Source: JAZDKP01 sp043802925 (GTDB lineage: Bacteria > Fibrobacterota > OXYB2-FULL-49-7 > JAEUSG01). Taken from it: DNA of 13,915 nucleotides. Every line of letters begins with the position of its first letter. The stretch's first letter is position 1. A program made the translations under genes and the position numbers. The notes beneath the pieces are model-generated. The model saw only the letters and a program-made list of their open reading frames with translations. It had not been told where the DNA came from and searched no databases. The DNA is taken from the NCBI GenBank assembly GCA_043802925.1, contig JAZDKP010000180.1, positions 1 through 13,915 of the forward strand, written 5' to 3'. Of this stretch, positions 1 through 5,695 are shown piece after piece.

Positions 1-8
1 GCTTGTTT

Positions 9-72
9 GTCATTCCGGGCTTGACCCGGAATCCATCATCAGGTGGTGGATTCCCGCTTTCGCGGGAATGAC
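9..72. repeat. Cloverleaf-like palindromic intergenic repeat (R1)
   Basis: Two perfect hairpins lie side by side. The first has arms ATTCCGGG (12-19) and CCCGGAAT (25-32); the second has arms ATTCCCGC (50-57) and GCGGGAAT (62-69). They are enclosed by outer complementary ends GTCATTCC (9-16) and GGAATGAC (65-72), and the inner GGAATCCA and TGGATTCC also match, so the whole can fold as a cruciform or three-way junction. Repeats with this GTCATTCCCGC/GCGGGAATGAC signature are scattered in intergenic regions of many bacterial genomes (general knowledge). No coding role is seen. Confidence 0.85.
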
Positions 73-98
73 AGAGAAAGCCTCTTTGCCTTTCGATA

Positions 99-118
99 CC
101 CCGCAGCTTGCTGCGGGG
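99..118 (+). repeat. Short hairpin ahead of the DUF559 gene (R2)
   Basis: A perfect 8-bp stem, CCCCGCAG (99-106) and CTGCGGGG (111-118), closes on the loop CTTG. The 3' arm runs into the GGGGAGG that serves as the likely ribosome binding site of the next gene, so the stem may mask translation initiation. It could equally be one more copy of a dispersed palindrome. Confidence 0.75.
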
Positions 119-133
119 AGGATTCATTACATA

Positions 134-517
134 ATGCCAAAACTGACAGAACTTGTACGTAGTCTGAGGAAAAATCAGACCTCGTCTGAAAAACTGCTGT
201 GGGAATATCTGCGAAACCGCAAACTGGACGGTCGTAAATTTATCCGACAGCAGCCTATTCGGTATTCAATTGAAAAAGGGAAGCCTCTGGCGGTCGCGGA
301 TTTCTACTGTAAAGAATGCCGGCTTATCATCGAACTGGATGGATTGGTTCACATGCAGACCCGTCGCATTGAACAGGACCGGGAACGAGACCAGTTCCTG
401 CATCAGAACGGCTACCGTGTAATCCGATTTGTGAATGAAGCGGTGGAATATGACATTGTTGGCGTATTAAATAAGATCCGGGAATGTTTTATTCACACGG
501 ATACTGCTATTGATTAA
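134..517 (+). CDS. DUF559 family small endonuclease-like protein
   Basis: A 127-residue protein of the DUF559 family, which belongs to the PD-(D/E)XK / very-short-patch-repair (Vsr)-like nuclease fold. It shows the family opening (RSLRKNQTSSEKLLWEYLRN, 9-28), the 'LDGRKFIRQQPI' strand (31-42), the putative metal-binding core with Asp56 in VADFYC and Glu67 in IIELDG, and the closing GYRVIRF strand (93-99). The length is typical for stand-alone members. An upstream in-frame ATG at 68 would put palindromes R1 and R2 inside the coding region, so the ATG at 134, preceded by GGGGAGG, is preferred, although the 12-nt spacing is long. The gene stands alone between palindromic repeats on both sides. 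No methylase or other restriction partner is present. The biochemical role of DUF559 proteins is not established; nuclease activity is inferred from the fold. Confidence 0.85.
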   Translation: MPKLTELVRSLRKNQTSSEKLLWEYLRNRKLDGRKFIRQQPIRYSIEKGKPLAVADFYCKECRLIIELDGLVHMQTRRIEQDRERDQFLHQNGYRVIRFVNEAVEYDIVGVLNKIRECFIHTDTAID

Positions 518-523
518 ATCCAG

Positions 524-565
524 CCCCCCTCTCTGCCAGCAGAGTGGGGGGAAAGGGGGGTGAGT
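524..565 (-). repeat. CCCCCT-type palindromic repeat (R3)
   Basis: Stem arms CCCCCC (524-529) with CTCTGC (531-536) pair with GCAGAG (539-544) and GGGGGG (546-551), across one T/T mismatch. A conserved flank AAAGGGGGGTGAGT (552-565) follows on the plus strand. Read on the minus strand it is TRACTCACCCCCC plus hairpin, the same order as in R4 (4400-4463) and, more distantly, R6. It begins immediately beyond the 3' end of tRNA-Ser. There is no clean U-tract, so it is not a classic terminator. Confidence 0.8.
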
Positions 566-570
566 CAAAA

Positions 571-659
571 CGGAGAGGGAGGGATTTGAACCCTCGGTAC
601 CCAATAAAGGGTACACCGGTTTTCGAGACCGGCCCAATCAACCACTCTGGCACCTCTCC
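571..659 (-). tRNA. tRNA-Ser (anticodon CGA)
   Basis: An 89-nt type II tRNA. The acceptor stem GGAGAGG pairs with CCTCTCC, followed by discriminator G73, which is usual for serine. The anticodon loop is CTCGAAA with anticodon CGA (623-625), flanked by the stem CCGGT/ACCGG. A long variable arm (TACCC/GGGTA) and a T-arm with GGTTCAAAT are visible. The anticodon reads UCG codons. The 3' CCA is not encoded, since TTT follows the discriminator. Its 5' end lies 2 nt after the tadA stop codon on the same strand, so it is probably processed from a tadA transcript. Confidence 0.96.
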
Positions 660-661
660 GA

Positions 662-1144
662 TTATTTCAAAGCAGCTTTCTTTTCCTTGTCGCGCTCGCG
701 CAGCTTTTCAAAAAACGACTTCATCAGCGTCTCGCTTTCGGCCTGCATGATGCCGCCCAGCAGGTTGACCTGCCGGAGGTAAGGGTTCCCGGTCACCAGG
801 TCGTACCGGCTGCCGCACCCGCCAAAGCGGGGGTCGTAGGCGCCAAAGCAGATGTTCCCGATGCGCGCGTTCAAAATGGCGCCGATGCACATGACGCAGG
901 GTTCCAGCGTCACATAAAGGGAGGCCTCCTCCATCCGCCAGTGGCCGAGGTATTCGGCCGCCGCGCCCAGCGCAAGAATCTCGGCATGGGCCGTGGGGTC
1001 GTTCAGCGACTCCACGCGGTTGTACCCTTTGGCGATAATCCGGTTTTCGACCGTGATGACCGCGCCCACGGGCACTTCATTTTCTTCGAAGGCCCGTTCG
1101 GCGAGACGGAAGGCCTCGCGCATGTGGCTGGAGTGCATGTCCAT
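662..1144 (-). CDS. tadA: tRNA-specific adenosine deaminase TadA
   Basis: A 160-residue cytidine/deoxycytidylate-deaminase-fold enzyme that deaminates A34 to inosine in tRNA-Arg(ACG), allowing one tRNA to read CGU, CGC and CGA. The zinc and catalytic motifs are intact: His53 and Glu55 in NDPTAHAEIL, and Cys83 and Cys86 in EPCVMC. The family segment VPVGAVI (24-30) and the C-terminal FGAYDPRFGGCGS are also present. The length is normal for bacterial TadA. Translation can start at the ATG at 1144 or at Met3; the upstream GGGG is a weak ribosome binding site. The gene lies directly downstream of tRNA-Arg(ACG), its substrate, with an intrinsic terminator between them, and ends 2 nt before tRNA-Ser. 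No independent promoter is evident in the 63-bp gap, so expression by terminator read-through is likely. Confidence 0.95.
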   Translation of the reverse strand: MDMHSSHMREAFRLAERAFEENEVPVGAVITVENRIIAKGYNRVESLNDPTAHAEILALGAAAEYLGHWRMEEASLYVTLEPCVMCIGAILNARIGNICFGAYDPRFGGCGSRYDLVTGNPYLRQVNLLGGIMQAESETLMKSFFEKLRERDKEKKAALK

Positions 1145-1160
1145 GTTGCGCCCCGCATGT

Positions 1161-1200
1161 CAAAAAAAAGGGCCTTAGCCCGTGAAAAAAGGATAAGGCC
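1161..1200 (-). terminator. Intrinsic terminator between tRNA-Arg and tadA
   Basis: On the minus strand a GGCCTTA/TAAGGCC stem (1194-1200 with 1171-1177), with a 16-nt loop, is followed by C and eight T residues (1169-1162). This fits a rho-independent terminator ending the tRNA-Arg transcript. It lies only 17 nt upstream of the tadA start codon, so it would also act as a leader attenuator for tadA if the two share a promoter. Confidence 0.75.
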
Positions 1201-1207
1201 GAAAAAA

Positions 1208-1281
1208 CGTGCCCGGAGGGATTTGAACCCCCAGCCCTGTGGTCCGTAGCCACATACTCTATCCAATTGAGCTACGGGCAC
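1208..1281 (-). tRNA. tRNA-Arg (anticodon ACG)
   Basis: A 74-nt tRNA. The acceptor stem GTGCCCG pairs with CGGGCAC, followed by discriminator G. The anticodon stem TGTGG/CCACA encloses the loop CTACGGA with anticodon ACG (1245-1247). The T-arm contains GGTTCAAAT. The 3' CCA is not encoded. In bacteria this tRNA needs A34-to-inosine editing by TadA, which is the next gene on this strand. A good sigma70-like promoter lies directly upstream and a terminator downstream. Confidence 0.97.
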
Positions 1282-1296
1282 ATTTTTTCGCTCATC

Positions 1297-1326
1297 AAAA
1301 TAAACATGCGGGACAATGCAAGTCAA
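1297..1326 (-). promoter_or_regulatory. Probable sigma70 promoter of tRNA-Arg(ACG)
   Basis: On the minus strand, TTGACT (1326-1321) is separated by 18 bp from TATTTT (1302-1297; TTATTT at 17 bp is an alternative). The -10 ends 15 bp before the mature tRNA 5' end, which leaves a leader of about 8 nt as expected for a tRNA gene. The candidate promoter upstream of the GH94-like gene has the same -10 sequence and spacing. Confidence 0.6.
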
Positions 1327-1398
1327 GAATGGGTTTCGCCTCCCCTCCCATTCCATGAAAATATTATTTTATCCACATATTTCAATTGGAGACATCCC

Positions 1399-3243
1399 AT
1401 GCAGCCTTTCCTTCAGGCCCTCCAAGAGCGCATCCTCCTTGCGGACGGCGCCATGGGCACCGAACTTTACCGGGCCGGCTTTTTCATCAACCAGTGCTAC
1501 GAAAGCCTCAACCTGACCGCGCCCGATAAAATCGAAGCGGTCCACACCTCCTATGTCAATGCAGGCGCGGACATGCTCGAGACCAATACCTTTGGCGCAA
1601 ACCGGCTCAAACTCGACGCCTTTGGCTTGGGCGACAAGCTGGCTGAGATAAACCGGAAGGGTGTGGAAATTGCGCGCAGGGCCGCGGGCAGCCGCAGTCT
1701 TTATGTCGCGGGTTCCATCGGCCCGCTCGGGAAAAGCATGGCGCTCCGTGATTCCGCGAATCTGTATGCCGAACATGCGCGCGCCCTTGCCGATGGCGGT
1801 GCGGATATTATCCTTCTCGAGACCTTCCGCGACCTCTACGAACTGGAGGCCGCGACCGAGGCCATCCGCAAATGCGTATCACTGCCCGTTGTGGCCCAGA
1901 TTTTTCTGGCCATTGACGAGCACCCTCTGTCCGGCAGCGACGAGGAAGCCCTCTCCCAACGCAACGTGGTCCTTCGCGCCGCGGAACGGCTGAACTGCCT
2001 TGCCGCGGACGTGGTGGGGCTCAACTGCGGCTCCGGCCCGGCCGGGCTGCTCTGGGCCCTCCAGCTGCTGTTGGAGAACACGGACAAACCCGTGTCGTGC
2101 ATGCCCAACGCGGGCCATCCCGAGCAGGTGGGTGACCGGATGCTCTACCTCTCCTCACCCGAATACCTCGGCGAATACACGGGCCGTATGATACGGGCCG
2201 GAGCGCGGCTGGTCGGCGGCTGCTGCGGCACCGGGCCTTCGCACATCAAGGAAATGCGCAATGTCATCACTTCCATCCAGCCGCGGCTGACCGCGACCCA
2301 GGTGCAAATGCGGGCCGAATGCAGGACTGAAACCGCGCTCAAGACCGTGCCCCTCGCTGAACGCTCCACGCTCGCGCAAAAGATGACGGCCGGAAAATTC
2401 GTCTCTTCCGTCGAAGTCAACCCGCCCAAAGGACTGGACTGCTCCAAACAGATTGCCGCGGTCCGGTTGCTTCACCAGGCGGGCGTGGACGCGGTCAACA
2501 TCGCGGACGGGCCCCGTGCTACGTCGCGCATGTCGCCCATCAGCATGGCCATCCAGTTCCGGCAGGCCGTGGACATGGACGTCATCATCCACTACTGCTG
2601 CCGCGACCGCAACATCATCGGCATGCAGGCGGATCTTATGGGCGCCGCCTCCCTCGGCATGAACAACATCCTCTGCATCACCGGCGACCGGCCCAAACTG
2701 GGCGACTATCCGGACGCCACGGCGGTGTTTGATTTTGACGCCATCGGACTCACAGCCATGGCGCAACGGCTCAACACCGGTCTTGACCTCATCGGCAACC
2801 CCATCGGGCCTAAGCCTGCCTCCTTTTTCATTGGCGTGGGCGCCAACCCCGGGGCCACCAATTTTGACGAGGAGATGGGACGGCTGGAAAAAAAGATTGA
2901 AGCCGGCGCCAATTTTATCATGACCCAGCCCGTCTTTGAAATGGCCTACATTGAGCGCTTCATGGAACGGCTTGAACGTATCAAGAAGATACCGGTCCTG
3001 CTTGGCATTCTCCCCCTCTATTCATTCAAGAACGCGGAGTTTTTGCACAATGAAGTTCCAGGAATGAATATCCCAGCGGACCTGCGTAAACGCATGGAGA
3101 ATGCAAAAACCAAGGAAGCGGGCATGGAAGAGGGCGTTAAAATTGCGCGTGAACTTTTAGCGAAGTGCAAAACCGGAATGCAGGGCGTTTACACAATGCC
3201 GCCCTTTGGCGTGGTCCAGCTGGCGCTGGATGTGTTACGATAA
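1399..3243 (+). CDS. Bifunctional homocysteine S-methyltransferase / methylenetetrahydrofolate reductase
   Basis: A 614-residue fusion like Bacillus YitJ. Residues 1 to about 310 form a homocysteine S-methyltransferase barrel, beginning LLADGAMGTEL and keeping the three zinc-binding cysteines: Cys210 in LNCGSGP, and Cys275 and Cys276 in VGGCCGTGP. Residues from about 323 to the end form a MetF-type FAD-dependent 5,10-methylene-THF reductase, with Glu339 in SSVEVNPPKG at the position of the MetF catalytic Glu, plus NNILCITGDRP and IMTQPVF motifs. There is no cobalamin domain, so the methyl donor of the first half is not settled by sequence; S-methylmethionine, betaine or methyl-THF are options. 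The start at 1399 is chosen because GGAG lies about 8 nt upstream and the family N-terminus follows at once; an upstream in-frame ATG at 1267 would overlap tRNA-Arg. It ends overlapping the converging nspC by 9 bp. Confidence 0.93.
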   Translation: MQPFLQALQERILLADGAMGTELYRAGFFINQCYESLNLTAPDKIEAVHTSYVNAGADMLETNTFGANRLKLDAFGLGDKLAEINRKGVEIARRAAGSRSLYVAGSIGPLGKSMALRDSANLYAEHARALADGGADIILLETFRDLYELEAATEAIRKCVSLPVVAQIFLAIDEHPLSGSDEEALSQRNVVLRAAERLNCLAADVVGLNCGSGPAGLLWALQLLLENTDKPVSCMPNAGHPEQVGDRMLYLSSPEYLGEYTGRMIRAGARLVGGCCGTGPSHIKEMRNVITSIQPRLTATQVQMRAECRTETALKTVPLAERSTLAQKMTAGKFVSSVEVNPPKGLDCSKQIAAVRLLHQAGVDAVNIADGPRATSRMSPISMAIQFRQAVDMDVIIHYCCRDRNIIGMQADLMGAASLGMNNILCITGDRPKLGDYPDATAVFDFDAIGLTAMAQRLNTGLDLIGNPIGPKPASFFIGVGANPGATNFDEEMGRLEKKIEAGANFIMTQPVFEMAYIERFMERLERIKKIPVLLGILPLYSFKNAEFLHNEVPGMNIPADLRKRMENAKTKEAGMEEGVKIARELLAKCKTGMQGVYTMPPFGVVQLALDVLR

Positions 3244-4380
3244 CCTGCCTTTGAAGTCCTGATACCCAAACTCCCGTATCATTTTGATTTTGCCGGTCAC
3301 GGCGTCATGGATGCCAATGGACGGCAGCCGGATGCCGTTAAATGTGTTGTTCTTGACCATGGTGTAATGCGCCATGTCCAGGAACGCAAGCCGGTCCCCG
3401 GGTTTTAGCGGCAGGTCGAACGAGTACTCCCCTATCACATCCCCGGCCAGACACGTCGCGCCGCCCAGAATATAGGTATGCGGCTTTTCGCCGGGGTTTC
3501 CCGCTCCAACGATGTTGGGCCGGTAGGGCATTTCGAGCACATCCGGCATGTGGCAGGCGGCCGAGGCGTCGAGAATGGCGCGGGCCGGTTCGCCGGGCTG
3601 GATATCGAGAACGCTTGCTGCAAGGATGCCGGTATTGAGCGCAATGGCCTCCCCGGGTTCCAGGTAGATTGTTTTCAGGTTGGGGTACTTTTTCCAGAAG
3701 CGGATGATTTCAGCACAGAGCAGATCCACATCGTAATCCGGCCGTGAAATGTGGTGCCCTCCGCCCATGTTCACCCACTCCATGCGCCTCAGATATTTAT
3801 CAAATTTCTCCTCAACATGCACGAGTACGCGCTGCAGCACGTCCGCATTCTGCTCACACATCACATGAAAATGGAGGCCCGTGATGCCCGCAAGGTCGTT
3901 CCCCTCAAACGCGGCCAGTCGTGTGCCCAGACGCGAGGTCCGGCTGCAGGGATTGTAAATTTCGGTCGCAACCTCGGAGTATTCGGGATTGATGCGGATG
4001 CCGCAGCTGATTTTTCTTTGCGCACCCCGGACCTTGGCTTTGTGCCGGTTCCATTCCGTGAATGTGTTGAAGTTGATGGTGTCACAGTGCTTCACCAGTT
4101 CGTTCATCTCCCAGTCCGCGAATGCCGCAGCCGTGGCATGGACTTCTTTTCCAAATTCCTCGGCACCCAGGCGCGCCTCATCTGCGGAACTCGCGGCCAC
4201 ACCTTGGAGGGTTTCGCGTATTTGCGGAAACAGGTTCCACATGGCAAAACCCTTGAGCGCGAGAAGAATTCGGCACCCGGTCAGTTTCTGCACGGTATCA
4301 AGCACCGCCAGGTTTCGCGCAATCGCGCCCGTATCGACGATATAGGCGGGGGTCGGAATTTTAGAAATATTGATATTCAT
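3235..4380 (-). CDS. nspC: Carboxynorspermidine/carboxyspermidine decarboxylase (NspC)
   Basis: A 381-residue PLP enzyme of the alanine-racemase-fold type III decarboxylases. It removes CO2 from carboxyspermidine (or carboxynorspermidine) to give spermidine (or norspermidine) in the cytoplasm. Visible motifs are the PLP lysine Lys43 in LALKGFAMW, HFHVMCE, the glycine-rich MGGGHHISRPDYD, the phosphate-binding EPGEA (241-245), and the C-terminal active-site segment with Cys276 and Asp280 in ACHMPDVLEMPYRP, which in the dimer completes the neighbouring active site. The length is normal. It lies 80 bp downstream of the dehydrogenase that makes its substrate, and repeat R4 fills most of that gap. 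The ribosome binding site is weak (GTAGG next to the ATG), so translation may be less efficient than for the upstream genes. Its stop codon lies inside the 3' end of the convergent methyltransferase gene. Confidence 0.93.
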   Translation of the reverse strand: MNINISKIPTPAYIVDTGAIARNLAVLDTVQKLTGCRILLALKGFAMWNLFPQIRETLQGVAASSADEARLGAEEFGKEVHATAAAFADWEMNELVKHCDTINFNTFTEWNRHKAKVRGAQRKISCGIRINPEYSEVATEIYNPCSRTSRLGTRLAAFEGNDLAGITGLHFHVMCEQNADVLQRVLVHVEEKFDKYLRRMEWVNMGGGHHISRPDYDVDLLCAEIIRFWKKYPNLKTIYLEPGEAIALNTGILAASVLDIQPGEPARAILDASAACHMPDVLEMPYRPNIVGAGNPGEKPHTYILGGATCLAGDVIGEYSFDLPLKPGDRLAFLDMAHYTMVKNNTFNGIRLPSIGIHDAVTGKIKMIREFGYQDFKGRLS

Positions 4381-4399
4381 CCTACAGTCTTAGAAACGG

Positions 4400-4460
4400 C
4401 CCCCCTCTCTCGATCCCCGAGCGGAGTCGAGGGGCGAGAGAGGGGGGAAAGGGGGGTGAG

Positions 4461-4463
<3 letters not shown>
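4400..4463 (-). repeat. CCCCCT-type palindromic repeat (R4) inside the polyamine operon
   Basis: The outer stem CCCCCCTCTCTCG (4400-4412) pairs with CGAGAGAGGGGGG (4435-4447). It encloses a second hairpin built on CCCCGA and TCGAGGGG. The flank AAAGGGGGGTGAGT (4448-4461) is identical to that of R3 at 552-565. On the minus strand the element begins with TAACTCACCCCCC, whose TAA is the stop codon of the CASDH gene. A strong hairpin would form in the operon mRNA between CASDH and nspC, which could affect mRNA stability or expression of nspC. Confidence 0.8.
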
Positions 4464-5672
<1,209 letters not shown>

Positions 5673-5695
5673 GGAAAATCTCCTTTAATATATAG

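Noticed and set aside
68..133. N-terminal extension of the DUF559 protein from the ATG at 68
   Set aside because: The extra 22 residues would be encoded by the ends of palindromes R1 and R2 and match nothing in the family. The ATG at 134 gives the usual length and has a ribosome binding site.
544..750. Plus-strand open frame containing GRDLNPRYP
   Set aside because: It is the antisense of tRNA-Ser plus the end of tadA. This kind of RDLNPR translation is a common tRNA artefact.
941..1249. Plus-strand open frame ending RRDLNPQPCGP
   Set aside because: It covers antisense tadA and tRNA-Arg and has no coding support.
1282..1398. Possible SAM riboswitch or clear promoter ahead of the methyltransferase-reductase gene
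   Set aside because: The 117 bp contain no recognisable riboswitch core. A TATTAT/TATTTT stretch at 1362-1370 has no good -35 at the right distance, and much of the gap is used by the divergent tRNA-Arg promoter.
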